A stretch of DNA of 64,000 bases from NCBI GenBank assembly GCA_013339765.2, contig CM023448.1:111503008-111567007 (forward strand). The letters are read 5' to 3'. The position numbers and the translations under genes are program-made. The DNA comes from Haemaphysalis longicornis. Its lineage: Eukaryota; Arthropoda; Arachnida; Ixodida; Ixodidae. Below the pieces are notes generated by a model. It worked only from the letters and a program-made list of their open reading frames with translations, made no database searches and was not told where the DNA came from. How positions within the stretch are numbered: position 1 is the first letter of the stretch; each line of letters begins with the position of its first letter. Of this stretch, positions 43,241-55,484 are shown piece after piece.

Positions 43241-44417
43241 GGCTTATTTTGTTAGAGGACCACGAACTAGCCGCCAAGACTGTTGGTTCAAACAGTATTG
43301 ATTGTTGTGTTTGCCCGTGGCAACGCTGGTCACAATAGAAACGAAAGAAAAAAACGTATGAAATACATTGCAGGTATTGACATGCGCGCGTTCATACACT
43401 CCGCTCCGCAAAGAAAAATTTACAGTTACAAAGTCCGACCTTGACAACGTCACGGTATCAGTCTCATAGCTGGGCGATACACAAATCGTCGCGCTGTCCC
43501 ACGGACTAAGAACACCCGCACAGCCAAACGCGCGAACACATTGCAATGCATCAATGCAAGATGAACCCCCTTGGCGATACGCTTTGAAATCTTTCGCCAG
43601 GCGTTCACACACCTTTCATTACGATCAAATGCGGTATACAACGTGCTGTCTAGTACACGGCCCACGCCCCTCACTTCCCTAAAAAAGCCCAGAAACTTCA
43701 TATTTTTCATCAAAAGTGAGATGTGCACTTCTGGTACTGCTAGTGTTACGACAGTAGGTTCTATCGCCTTTTAGTCCTCCTCCCGAAGGCGGTTCGTATG
43801 ATCACGCAAGTTCCCAGGCAAAATTCAATGTCCCATGGTTGATCGATGATGACGACCCCCTTCAGACGGCTTCCCGGGGTAAAGCCTGAAAGGCTTGCAA
43901 AAGCAAGGGGCGCATTAATGGTGCTAGTCCCGACACCATGAGCTCCGAAAGATTTGTCACGCCACCACAAAGGTACCGGCTCGCAAGGAAACCTGAGCGA
44001 GACCCTATGGAATAGTGACGTAATACTGCCATTCAGCGTTCCCGCATGGTGTCTCAACACCTCCCTGGGTAACCAATGCCGAGCTAAGAAAAGTAAGGAA
44101 GCGCCGACATAATAAAGTAAAGCGACTTTAGCAGTTTCCACTAGCACCGTTACAAGGACAAAATGATCGATTCAATGAAATCGTTGAGTAAAACGGAAAG
44201 ACACGGTTGGGAAAACGAACAAAATTCCAAATATGCTCAAGATACATAGTTTGCGAAATTCAGCATAATTAGGTGAATGTAGCGTCAAACTTGGATGGCA
44301 TTTGTACACAGTAACTGCAAATACGCCAAGGAATTCTTTGTCATCAGTGAACAGGAGGATACCGAAGATAAAAAAGATAGAGCAAGCTGAAAAACGGAGC
44401 AGGAAAGTATGGCGAAA
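43241..44417. other. No recognisable gene
   Basis: Minus frames at 43244-43728 and 43761-44147 (92-128 aa) lack motifs. The second is moderately hydrophobic at its N-terminus. Confidence 0.35.
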
Positions 44418-44477
44418 GTGTGTGTGTGTGTGTGTAGGGGAGGGGGGGGGAGGGGGAGGGGGGGGGGGGGGGGGGGA
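44418..44477. repeat. (GT)n then poly-G
   Basis: tgtgtgtgtgtgtg is followed by a G-rich run including about 18 consecutive G. Potential G-quadruplex and potential sequencing-length error. Confidence 0.93.
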
Positions 44478-45179
44478 GAGTGGTATGCCGGAGGCAGCGC
44501 GAGACTTGTTCCCCGGCATTGACGCCGCTACGAGAGAACGCACGACGAGACAATCATTTCCTGGGGCGCAGCAAGCGTGCGCCTTCACTCAGAAGGCTGC
44601 AGTTTGCGCTGCGCTCAAATTTCGCATTAGGAAGTATCGCTATCGTCAGCCAATTTTTCAGAAAAAAAAATCAAAGTGAACAATAAAACAGCAAGAAACG
44701 AAAGACACTGAGAAAACTTAGTTCAGTGAAATTATCGTTACTGCACGACGTGGCTTTCTCAACCAGAATAGATCCTATAAATAAAAAAAAGGTCCAGTTT
44801 CGCCCACCAAATTTTGTTACAGCGGTCTCCCATAATGCGATGAATAATTCGTTTTACGGGCACCTCTTGGCTTGCTGCATTTCGGTTGAGACGAATCTTT
44901 TCGTGCTTCCTCAGCAAAACGACATGATCCGGCATACGAGGAGTTCATATGCGGGAAAATCGCGAGCTCTTTAAGTAACTTATATTACTCTACGTAGTTC
45001 TCTATTCATGACACACAGGAAAACTCAGCGATGCTTGCCATTAAAAGGTTCCCGGGAAATCCGCTCGCAAAACTGCTAAGCAACAACTGCGCTAAAACTT
45101 GCCGTCGCAACAAGAAAACACAAGTGGTTTGTATTTGTACTTTTACAGCGAAGTTGTAAAAGCAGGTCGGTAAATTTCA
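44478..45179. other. No recognisable feature
   Basis: Only short frames; an 82-aa plus frame at 44726-44974 is unsupported. Confidence 0.4.
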
Positions 45180-45285
45180 TGCCGTAAACAATTTAATGTC
45201 GCAAACTTTCGTGTCGTAAACCTTCGTGAATTTCGTGTCGTAAACCTCTAGTTCGTCGGCAAATTTCGTGTCGTAAACCAAAAAC
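45180..45285. repeat. Short tandem of tttcgtgtcgtaaac
   Basis: Three to four imperfect copies with variable spacers (about 45195, 45227, 45260). Confidence 0.7.
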
Positions 45286-45513
45286 CCAAGCAGGATTAAG
45301 CAGTTCTCGCCCAAAATGCCGAGCGCATGCGGCAGGCTAATCAGGCATACAGCATAGAGCTCCTTATTCGTGCAAAAAAAAACCCACAATACAAGTATCG
45401 AAACCGCATTATGGATGCTATGGAACGAATTGTGGAACGCATTATGGAACGAAACAGCCCAAGTGAGCTGAAATCGGCTTCAAAAAAGCGACACCAAAAA
45501 ATCAAAAAAGCCA

Positions 45514-45543
45514 ACATGCGAACCCCCACTGGGGTTCGCATGT
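45514..45543. other. Perfect hairpin, 13-bp arms, 4-nt loop
   Basis: ACATGCGAACCCC, loop cact, GGGGTTCGCATGT. It lies at the 3' end of a basic 72-aa plus frame (45327-45545: Lys/Arg/Glu-rich, two MER repeats) that I do not recognise. Confidence 0.88.
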
Positions 45544-45599
45544 GAACAGAAAGAAATGGCCGAGTATCTGCGAGATTCGCTGAAGATATCGTCAAATCT

Positions 45600-45705
45600 T
45601 CTGCCTCTCACTCCCACCTTTCACGTTTTTTCCCTCCCCTACCGCTCCTTCCATGATGAAAGAAGCGTTGGTTTACTCAAGCCATGCCCAATTTACCGCG
45701 TTCAC
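45600..45705 (+). repeat. Dispersed repeat family D1, 3' fragment
   Basis: C/T-rich segment, then actcaagcc and aatttaccgcgttc, matching the end of the minus copy at 23735-23990. The next 330 bp hold only T/A-rich DNA. Confidence 0.5.
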
Positions 45706-46031
45706 GGTGATCGCGCGCCTTGTGTTTTGTTTTATTTTATTTGTTTTATTTATTTTACATTTTATTTCTCTAATGCATTGACATGTTATTTCTTTCTGTT
45801 TATTGTTTTCTTTCAGGTCTCCCATCCTTCAACCCGTTTTAAACGCGACTTTGTTTTTCACTTGCTATCGTAAAAACTAACCAAACGAGAAACGAGTATT
45901 CTAAATTACAAGAACGCTGGCATTCTCGGTTATGTACTTATATTTTGCCTCAACTATGCCTGAGTGTTTAATGCGAGCCATTACGGCAGTTTCAGTAGTT
46001 CGGAACGGTCTTGCATGTACGTAATTGTTTT

Positions 46032-46185
<154 letters not shown>

Positions 46186-47059
46186 AGAGGAGGCAGCTGA
46201 CAAATTTTCGCGTTTAGGTAATTATGCTCAAGTGACTCTTTTTACGCCTGTTCCCGACTAGAAGGTTCCGTTTGTGAGGCCGATTAATGATTTTAAAGGC
46301 AAGTTAAAGAGCGAATGAAGTGAATGCGCTGAAGCTTTATCTACCTGTAAAACGAAAAGCGCAAGATAGCACGACAGACGCCATCGTATATAGGCGTGTC
46401 GTTATTGCGCACACGCTGTTCTCGTTAGTCGCAATCTACCTGGCGGCCAGTAGACAGTTGTCGTGAGTCAAACTATATACATTCACTGATCATTTTCCTT
46501 TTATGTAGTCATCAAACAAACTATTCAGCTGTGATCCACCTACAAGTGTTCCTGCTTCTCATGCGTTGTGAAGGCAAAAGAAAAGACGTGGAATGTCAGA
46601 ATATTAAGAGATATTTGAACAGTTCAGTTGCGTTAAAAATTACATAAAACAAACGTTTTCTTGCAATTTCTCAGAGAGCCGCGAGAGTAACCCGAACGCC
46701 CCGATGCCAACCCCCGTGTCGCTCGTTGGTAAGTCAGTAGCTGAGCGAGAAGCAGGAATGGCGGCCCCACTGCGTACCGCGGACGGAGCCGGATGAGGAG
46801 GAGCTCAATCCCCATTCAGCTCGACCTGATCCTCCCCCTCCTACACCGCCCAACGTCAGCGAGCAGCCCAATTAGGAGGCGTGTCTGCGCATGCGCTTAC
46901 ATGCGTCGTCATATCCTGTGTTCTTACCGCTGTGCAAAAATTCTTTTCACAACGAGGCTGCTACTGCGACTAAAGCGCTCAACAGCGAGTTCAAATTTCG
47001 AGGGGGTAAAAAGGAGTGTCAAAGATAAGATGCGGTACTTGCACGCTAATTAGGCTGTG
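46186..47059. other. No recognisable feature
   Basis: No frame above 86 aa and no shared repeat found. Confidence 0.4.
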
Positions 47060-48030
47060 CGTTTTCCGCAGAATTACGCGCCGTTACAACGAATCGCGTA
47101 CAATATTTGCCTATTGTCCCGAAAGAACTAATGTAGCAGGGAGTAGCCATTAGCCGGGGATGCGGGGCACGTCAACGGGTGATGAGAGCGAAAAGTGCCT
47201 AGGGCATGACCTAATTTCGGGTTTTTTGGAAACAATAGAAGCGCAGTTTCTCCGTCCTCGAAGAGCTAAGCGCTTCACAGAGTTTAGAGTTGGGGGTAAT
47301 GGGGAACATGTCAGGGTTGATGTCAGTGCGACATTTCTAAGTTGTGGGTAATTGGGCGCTTTCGGGAAAATGAGGAGGTTCGCGTTTTCGCCCTACTTTG
47401 GGCCGTTATACGAAACGCGCACAATGTTTGCTGACTGCGCTGGGAAAATAAAATGTCGCACACAGTTCAGATTTGCAGGGAATTGGGGGCGTATCACTGA
47501 CGTATACGGGCAAAGTTCGAAACTCGTGGCTTAATTACGGCCCTCAAAGCACCAAGCAGCCGCAAGCGCTGCACGCATGATTTGTGGAGCGCGTAGGTTG
47601 TTTGCCAGGTGTCTTAGAAGAACTCGATGTGGCCCTAGGTTTCAATTTACAGGGGATGCTGGCCGGGTCAAGGGTGATGCGGGCAATGTTAACGGTGCGT
47701 AGGAGGTTCGTTTCGTTATAGACTTCAACGCAATTTCGTAAGCAAGCGCTTGAAGGCGTTATACGACCGCTATGCCCATGTGTTCTCGCTGTCCTGGAAT
47801 AAATTAATATGGCATCGAGTTTACGCATGGGGAGAATGTGGGGACGTCGGGGGTGTACTAAAGTTTGAATTTTGAAGGTTAATTCCGCCTTTTGGGGAAA
47901 AATACACAATGTGCCCGTAGGCTTTGTTTAACCACTGTCCTAAAATAACTAAATCTCACAGAAGCTTCACACTTGCACAGAATTTCGGACACGTTATGGG
48001 TGATGTTGGGGCAAAGTTTTCATTGCATGA
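47060..48030 (+). repeat. Degenerate satellite, ~160-bp unit, about six copies
   Basis: A recurring block of cgttatacga, cgcacaatgtttgc, ctgtcc, aataa, cag.gtt, gggaat.gggg and tcaagggtgatg appears near 47090, 47240, 47405, 47590, 47757 and 47912. Spacing is about 150-185 bp. Units are strongly diverged, so this is an old array. Short frames across it are not conserved between units. Confidence 0.65.
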
Positions 48031-48194
48031 TTCATTTACTTTCTTTATGAAAAAAAAAACTGTGGTTGATTCCTCTGTCATGGGAATCGGTAAAACAAAA
48101 AAGTGAAATAAGCAGCGAAGTTTTCACCGAAATGAGCGTGATTTGTGGGTCGGCGGATGTCTTGTGGGTGTGCTTGGCGAGCGACGTCCTGCTA

Positions 48195-48580
48195 GCGGTT
48201 GCTTCGCCAAAGGTGTACTGGGCGTCATTTCCGTCACGGATATGACGGTCGGGGAAATCTTGGTGTATCCCGGCCATAACAGACTTTCGTGTTAAAGTAT
48301 GAAACTCGAAAAACGAAACAGCCATAAGTCGTCAATGAATCTTGGTGTATCCCGGCATAACAACACTTTTGTGTTAAAATATAAAACCCGAAAACGAACA
48401 ACCCTAAGTATAACGTACTCTATGGTACTACAAGCTGCTTCTCCGCAAGAGACCCGTGTGAGCTGGGGGTGCACCCTTTACAGTCCGCTTGCTTCGTTGT
48501 ACTGGCGTGTTTTCCGTGACGAATATGACGTCATAGAAATCTTGGTGTATACAGGCATAAAACACTTTCGAGTTTCAAAA
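48195..48580 (+). repeat. Direct repeats with aatcttggtgtat core
   Basis: Blocks 48195-48300 and 48478-48580 share ttgcttcg, gtactggcgt, ttccgt, gaatatgacg, gaaatcttggtgtat, ggcataa and cactttcg. A third core sits at 48337-48385. Period is about 280 bp for the outer pair. Confidence 0.7.
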
Positions 48581-50254
48581 AAAACTGCTAATGCGGGGAC
48601 ACACTCTGGGGCCGGAGTCTTCGCCAAGATATGGCAGCCGTTGTTCGGCTTGGGCTTGGTGAGAATAGTCTCGAAACTGCTTGCAGTAGTCTGCAGGTCC
48701 ACAGAGTTCGATGGTAATGCTAGCACGAATTCTGACTAGTATATTAGCAGGTTACTTGAAAAGAGTTGCCTCGAGGAAGTTGGGGCCGTATGCTAAACAT
48801 AGGAAAAGCCTAGTCTCAGTAACGGCTTCACAGGTTGGTGAATTAAGTGTGCTGCGAGTTTTTAATGTTAAGCATTCTTTGCCGAGTACTCTCTACAGAA
48901 CCAATTGTGCAACACCCTCTGCAATCTGCACAAAAAACGAATTGCCGAAGTTAACACGCTTGGCCGCTATATATAATAGCGCAAATGGAGTAACTGGCCG
49001 AAGGAAAATTTAAAAAACGAACAATACAAAAACTAAGAAATTCTAAATATAAACCAAGGAAATCACAAGTACGCAACTTATACATCTCTCCCACTAAACG
49101 CACGAAAAATAAAGAACCTCTGAAAAGACAAACAGAAATAGGAATTTACAAAGCAAAAACGAGCGAACCCTGCATTTGGAAAAAAATGCTAAATTGGAAA
49201 AGTTAACATATTTCATAGTTATAATTGCGTAAATGTACGCTAGTGGAGAAAAGAAACAAATAAACAATATAACTCAACAAAATAACCAAGCGCATTTGGC
49301 TACTCCTAGCCAAATCCGGCCATAAAAACTCGCAATGAATTGACAAGCGGCGTAACAGTGCTCACGCATTAGTAGACAACTATCAGAATTTCTGCACATT
49401 TTTCGTCCAAACCGAGTAACCAAGAAGGAAACCTCACTTCGGACTAATCAGCCGAGAGTGAAACGAGCATACACTTATTATCACACTGAAGCCTGAGTAT
49501 ATTTCAACGAGAGTACACCCAAGCTTACGTGGCATTGCCCCCACCCCTTCACCCTCTGCCAAAATCACCAATTCCTTGATTAGGGAAGCTGAGTCGCACA
49601 AAAAGAAACAAAACGCACACGCATGCACGAAACACAAACACAGGCAAATTACCTGGCTGCCTCATCATAACGTGTTTAGGGAACAGCGAGAGGTTTAGCG
49701 AGCGCGGAAGATCACCGGCGCCAAGGTTTTTCGAACGGTCGCTAGCGTAAGTGCTCAATGGACTTAAAAAAAAAGTTTCACAGAACTTTCCCCTGAATCA
49801 CCTATTTGCATACGAAGTCCTTGCAGTCCTTAGGAATATTCGTTCGCGCCCAAAGTATTCGAAGAAGATTCTAGGAGGCCTAAGCCGGCAGCCCTTCATC
49901 AATGTAGCAAGCCGCCGTTTTAATCAAATTTAAACTACGTCTTGCAATGCTGCGCCTACTTTCAAATAAGAATTAAATTACCGGCGAAAGAGACCGACGT
50001 GAATAACTCATCGGATCAATTTCGGCCCCACGTCCAGACGTCGGAAAAGCACTTGTACCCGTCTTCGTTTATTGAATTTTTAATGTAATGTGACTTCATT
50101 ATTGAAGTGTACAATGTTATCGCAGCATAACAAGAGACAGTGATTATAACGGCATCGATGAGTGATATGATGTCTCTTCAACAAGAGCGACATATCAAGA
50201 AGCGCAAAAAAATGAAGTAAAAAAAAAAACCAAGACTATTCATTCTTCTGAGCC
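48581..50254. other. No recognisable gene
   Basis: A 100-aa plus frame (48711-49013) and A/T-rich DNA at 49000-49300. No family recognised. Confidence 0.45.
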
Positions 50255-50350
50255 GTACGCATCCTTGTGCACGTTTCTCTAAAACAGGAACAAAAGCTCG
50301 TACCTAGTTCCTTCCCAATTTGGAAACGAGTTCCCGTTACAACTAAAAGC
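50255..50350 (+). repeat. Fragment of the hAT-3 family left end
   Basis: cacgtttctctaaaacagga, aaaagctcgtacctagttcc and gaaacgagttcccgttacaa closely match 60540-60635, the left subterminal region of the element at 60530-63635. The outermost CAGTG tip is missing here. Confidence 0.75.
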
Positions 50351-50424
50351 ACTACTGAGGTTCTGGGTCGGTTTATTTACGGATTACGGGGCAGCCTTCG
50401 GCACATCACAAGATATAATATCTG

Positions 50425-50740
50425 TGTGACAGCCTTGGTGTTAAATGTGGCGTAAGAGGGTTTCCCGTCAGTCTGGTGTACTTGACAGGCTGTGGACGCT
50501 CCAGTCGCGGCCCGGGGTTAAAAACAAGGAACCCTGCACCCCAAGTAGTCGGAGCAGCGCTGGCGACCACCTGCAAGCGTCGATACACTTGTACTAAATA
50601 AAAACACCTCAGAAAGTGGCGGAGAACACAGTCGCCCAGACAGCCAAATGCATCGGACATGCATCCGACATAGCCAAAGACATCCGACATGGAATCGGAA
50701 GGCGTGAGTTCGGTCACCAGACTGGAGGTGTGCAATAAAG
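50425..50740 (+). repeat. T3 composite repeat, copy without the 986-bp insertion
   Basis: Body gcgtaagagggtttcccgtc, gacaggctgt and cgctggcgaccacc, then cctcagaaagtgg, unbroken at the place where the 8054-9039 element sits in the other copy. A tRNA-like head follows (gtcgcccagacagcc ... aggcgtgagttcg). An internal duplication of catccgacatagcc (50655-50695) has lengthened the head, so it no longer folds well. Confidence 0.72.
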
Positions 50741-50792
50741 CGAAGCTTTCTATGCCTGACTGATGACTTTCGATGTTACGTCAAAACGGGCT

Positions 50793-50958
50793 GCATTAAA
50801 GCCAACTTTACACAATGGGTTTTCACAAAACGATGATGATTATAAACGAAAGCACATCAAGCGCATTAAAAAAACGCACCCCGTGGTCGGAATCGAACCT
50901 CTGACCCCTCGCGTTGTTAAAGCCGATGATTATTCGATTGCGCCATTCCGACACGGTG
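50793..50958 (-). repeat. SINE family T2, minus copy
   Basis: Minus strand: gtcggaatggcgcaatcg, gaggttcgattccgacc (intact B box), gcgcttgatgtgctttcg, ataatcatcatcgttttgtg, cccattgtgtaaagttggc. Confidence 0.78.
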
Positions 50959-50965
50959 AAAGCTA

Positions 50966-51215
50966 TTTGGATTTTGGACTTCGACTTTGATTCAGATTGC
51001 ATGCAAAAAAGCTTCGCGTTTTAACCATCGCTGGCTTATTAAGAAAGAGGCTTTGGTTTTTCTCTCCACTTTCTTTCCTGACAAAACCGTTAACTTAATA
51101 GTCATAATTTAAAAAAAATCACAATACTATTGCCTTATGCTCTCCTCGACGTTCTAGACTTCTGGCTTTCCTTTCTGTGTTCCTTCGAGCTCCTCTATTC
51201 TAACCAACCCATAAA
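50966..51215. other. No recognisable feature
   Basis: Short spacer with two A/T-rich runs before the GTAT tract. Confidence 0.5.
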
Positions 51216-51470
51216 CCTGCGTATGTATGTATGTATATGCATGTGTGTGTATGTATGTATGTATGTATGTATGTATGTATGTATGTATGTATGTATGTAT
51301 GTATGTATGTATGTATGTATGTAGTGTATGTATGTATGTACGTGTATGTATGTGTATGTATGTACGCATGTATATATGTATGTATGGATGTATGTATGCA
51401 TGTTTGTTTGTATGTATGTATGTATGTATGTATGTATGTATGTATATACGAATGTATGTATGCATGCAAT
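51216..51470. repeat. (GTAT)n microsatellite
   Basis: About 255 bp of GTAT, interrupted by GTGT, CGTG, GCAT and similar changes. The Met-Tyr-Val-Cys frames are artefacts. Confidence 0.96.
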
Positions 51471-52744
51471 TGCACATACTATAAGAACACCGAAAATGAA
51501 TTTTACGTAAGACGAACACAAATATGTTCAAACAGGCAAAACTAAACTGGCGGCAAAAATATTAACATTGGGCACTAGCAATGCAAACGCATCTAACCGA
51601 CCAATTAAAAATCAATGTATCACAAGATGACGCGAAATATTCAACACAGGTGCTAGATTGACCACAACAGTGACAAGGTATTCCAAAATTTGAAGTAGTC
51701 ATTGAATAAAGCGATATGATAATGCAGGTGATCCCACAGCTTCACAAGGTGATCATTCTGCGGTGGATGTGGGATGCAAGTTGCATATCAAGATAACGAA
51801 AGGTTTATGTGCTAATATAGTAAGCCTTGAAGAAATACCACAGTAGCAAATTTTTGAGACGTTGAAGTAGCGTTAGTACAGTCAAAGTTCGTTACCCAAA
51901 ACTGCGCTTTAAACGTAGTTGCGAAGATTCCCCACCCAGCCCCCATTTAACCCCATGTATTGGCTGCCCGCTTAATTTAAGCGGTAGCCGCTCATTGCCC
52001 ATCAAACTGTTAGTGAGTACTATTTCCTTCCTTGCTCGTTAACCTGGCGTTCGTTAAACCAAGTAATACCGAGTCATTCTACAACAACGCACTACTTAAC
52101 CGTGATGCCACTATCCGCCGACCGGCATTTGTAGTCGTTCGATACTTCCAGAGCTCTACAATGCGACTCGCCGTGTCTAGTCCTCACCGGTAACGCGATT
52201 TATGCAACGTTACACGTTCATCCGTGACTACCCATGGAAATATACTAAGGCGTTTCTTTCAGTAAATCAATCAATCAATCACTCTATCTATCAATCAAAT
52301 TAACTTTATTTGCCTTACAGATGAGTACCGGGAAAGGAGCCACGAAAAGCTGCACGGAGCAGCTTGACGGAGCGGCTGCCCACCATCTGATTTACAGCAA
52401 CGGGGTCGAACAGATTAAAAGATACAGCAGAGGAAAAAAAAGAAACGAAAAAAAAAAAGAAAACTTGAGACACGTGTCCAGTAAGCGTAACAAAAAGTGC
52501 TTAACAGTGATGGTGTTATTCGCTAAACCACGACTGAAGTGCATTTATTCATTACAGAAAACCGCGCTTTAAACAACGCAACCCCGTGGCTTGCATCCCA
52601 GCAATAAAGTTGAGGCACACAGTAAGAAACCGACAGTTCGATAAAAGAACAATGAAGGGGTACGCATAAGAACAAACGCTATAACGGGGCAAGAACTTTG
52701 TATGACGCATAAACCGGCATGTGTCGCGCGGTATCGAAGCGGCT
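51471..52744. other. No recognisable gene; short (ATCA)n at 52263-52296
   Basis: A/T-rich DNA without long frames. A basic 83-aa plus frame (52321-52572) runs through poly-A and is unsupported. Confidence 0.45.
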
Positions 52745-52910
52745 GGCTGCGCAGCATGTTCCTCCTCGCCCGCCCCTCCGTGAAGGGTGGAGACATTCTT
52801 TGCAGGGTCCCTCGCCGCCTCGACCGGTTTTCGAAGCCACCGACCGCCATTACAAACCCCGCTACTGCGGCGGAACCGCCGAATTGTGCAGCGGCCGACG
52901 TGCTGTAACT
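52745..52910 (-). repeat. Dispersed repeat family D4, minus copy
   Basis: Minus strand: cggcggttccgccgcagtag, ggggtttgtaatggcggtc, gcggcgagggaccctgcaaa, tctccacccttcacggaggg and cgaggaggaacat. The plus copy at 55485-55610 has the same order. Both contain an ATG followed by GCGG, but the frames after it diverge. Confidence 0.6.
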
Positions 52911-53318
52911 GTCTGGCCGCGATTAGCGGCTCAAAATGCCTGGTTGCTGCGTGCCTCTGTGCACAAACCACTGCAGGAATGGTTGGCGAATGTTTCTGTG
53001 GTGGTATCTTTGTGCAATATTTTTAATTGATCAAGTGAAGGTGATGAACCAGACACGTACTTTTGGGATTTCATTGCATCATTTTGAGTATTATAACGAG
53101 ATGTGGCTGTGTGTAGCAAACTGGGAGACTTTCTGTTGTAATCAGTTCCCCTTGAATTATATTTCATGACTTCTCGCTTTGTTTGGTTGTGTTTGTTTGT
53201 TTTTAACTTTTTACCAAATGATCCCCAATTCTTTTAATTTTAATTATGAATCGATTGTGAATCGATTTTTTTTTTTCTGATAGTTTTCTTCAAGTTCCCC
53301 TCCTCCATTTTTGGAGGT
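52911..53318. other. No recognisable feature
   Basis: Frames of 77-103 aa overlap on both strands (52931-53169) without motif. Confidence 0.4.
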
Positions 53319-54695
53319 AGGTCCACTAGAGCTGTGCACGGGCCCGGGCCGGCCCGAAAGCCCGAGCTCGGCTCGACCCGCGGGCCGGGCTCGGGCCGGG
53401 TAGCACGCAATATTTCGGGCCCGGGCCAGACTCGGGCTTGAACCAATTTTGTCGTGCCGGGCCGGTCCGATCCGGCCCGGGCAGTTCCTGAGACACGGCT
53501 ATCCTGTGCAGCAAATTCTAAATTGTTGGCAAGAGAAAGTTTTTTTGTTGATATTTCAGGTAAAGGGAAAACAAAAAAAAAGGAAGTGCTGATTCACTAC
53601 CGCGCCGTTAAAAGATATGATAAAAAAACGATTGCACTTAGAAAGCCTTCACATCAATAAAAGAAACGTCTGGGTCCCACCAGCTTAGTTCTTGCTGCTG
53701 AGCACGAGGTCGCGGGTTCGATTCCCGGCCGCGGCGGCCGCTTTTCTGATGGAAGCGAAAAGCAGCAACGCCCGTGTGTACGAGATTTCGGCGCGCGTTA
53801 GATCCCCAGGTGGTCAAAATTAATCCGGAGCCCTCCACTACGGCGCGCCTCATCGCCTGCGTTGCGTCGGCGCGTTAAACCCTACAATCAATCAAACCAT
53901 CAGCTTAGTGGGAGAGAGCGGGCCAGGAAACGAGGACACTCCAGCCACCGACTACAACATGATTGTATTTGCTCTCTCGTTTTCAAACTAAAACAAACAG
54001 AACAAACGTGGCCTGGATTTCGCAGTGTGTGCAGAGTTTGAAGAACCAATTTTCTAAGCAGAGCCCATAATTATTTCGCGCAAGAATTTCTTTAGAGCCA
54101 TGACTAAAGGCAAGAAAGAACAGAAGCGCAGATAAAATCATGCTGCCAACGTAACTAGAGGGAAAGACAAAAATTAAACGGTGAAGCCGGACGCATCGTC
54201 TGATCAAATTTCAGCAAGTAATGGAAGAACACAAGGTGCAATATCTGTTGAAGAATTACAATAATAAAAAAAAATCCCCTTACTCGGAATCATTTAAGGT
54301 ATCCTCGGGTGTGCCTTGATTTCGAAGGCTGGCAAATGAAGTTACACGGCTACCGAAAAAAAAAAGCTGCTAAGTGAGGATAAGTTGTACAAAGTTCGGT
54401 CCAAGTTTAAAGGAAATTTAAATCTTAGACAGTCGTATTCGCTTTGTGCTTACGCTTTTTAGGTTAACAACAAACATCTTCAAGTTCATGTTAATATCCT
54501 GTCGGACTAGGGATGATATTTAACAACACTCTGGCGGGCTCGGGCCGGGCTCGCGCTCAGATTTTAAATATTCGTCGGGCTCGGGCTCAATTTTTATAAA
54601 TTTCTCGGGCCCGGGCCGGGCCCGGGCGGTGTCTCTATCGGGGAGGGTCGGGCCGGGCCTAGAAATTTCGGCCCGTGCACAGCTCTAAGGTCCAC
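53319..54695. mobile_element. hAT-like element hAT-2 (53327-54687), 8-bp duplication aggtccac
   Basis: Perfect 17-bp inverted ends TAGAGCTGTGCACGGGC (53327-53343 and 54671-54687), flanked by aggtccac at 53319-53326 and 54688-54695. Both subterminal regions are dense in gggcccgggc and gggctcgggc units (53340-53480 and 54530-54665). 1361 bp including a nested SINE. No transposase frame was found. 8-bp duplications and (C/T)A-G ends fit hAT; a P-type origin is less likely. Perfect ends and duplications point to recent insertion. Confidence 0.93.
53681..53908 (+). repeat. SINE family T1, 5'-truncated plus copy inside hAT-2
   Basis: The insert 53689-53900 runs from ttcttgctgctgagcacgag through ggttcgattccc, gatccccaggtggtcaaaat, ggagccctccac and cgttaaacccta to atcaatcaaa. 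It is flanked by cagcttag at 53681-53688 and 53901-53908, which I read as its target duplication. The A-box half of the head is missing. Confidence 0.85.
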
Positions 54696-55484
54696 CCCTT
54701 ACCCAAAATGAACTTCTGCTTGCTGCGCCACTATTTACTGTACCTATTAAATGGTTTCGCCGATTAGGCATTTTTGTTCATTTACAAAGCGTTTACATTT
54801 GGTGCTTCTTGGCAGATTTTTCTTTTTTTTCCTTTATGTGTTAACCACGGTGCTTTAGATAAGCCTCTGCTATTTCGTCCAGTCACTTTTAGCTTTTGTT
54901 TTCCCCTTGGAGAAACAACTACATACACTGCTACAACAACTGAGTCCTCGCTTCGCCATTTGCGCATTATCTTAATTGCCTATACAAGGTATGCTTTTTG
55001 CGGCTATGATTTTCGGCAAAGAAGGCTCATGATTAATATCGTTTAACTGCGAAATCAGACAGACTTAGTGGAAGAACAGGGCGATTCATGTAACATAGCT
55101 CTCCCGCGAAGTCTTTTCACAATACATTGCCGGTCGAACGCACTTATATAAGACGCAACTTTTTCGCAGATGAGATTTAACACCAAAACTAACGATCAAG
55201 AAGCGAGCCTCATAGATGCATTATTATGCGTGTTACATTTAAAAGTGTAGAGACATTGCGCTGACTTAAGTTTACAAAACAAAAAGTAGGAGACGCACGT
55301 ATAGGCGGTAGGCACGGATGAGCCTCTGTGTGCCGTGTTTCTCCCCCTATTTCGTCTTGTCAACTTAGCTAGCGCAGTGTTTTCACTGTTAAGACGTACA
55401 AACAAGCCCACAAATAAGTTCTCCTTCCCTCTGGAAGCGGTTTGTGGCCACAGAATGCGTGTGCATATAAGAATCCGATAGGAC
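54696..55484. other. No recognisable gene
   Basis: A 90-aa plus frame (54774-55046) with a hydrophobic start is unsupported. Confidence 0.4.

Noticed and set aside
44344..44588. Pro-rich protein with HTHTH stretch
   Set aside because: Caused by the (GT)n and poly-G tract.
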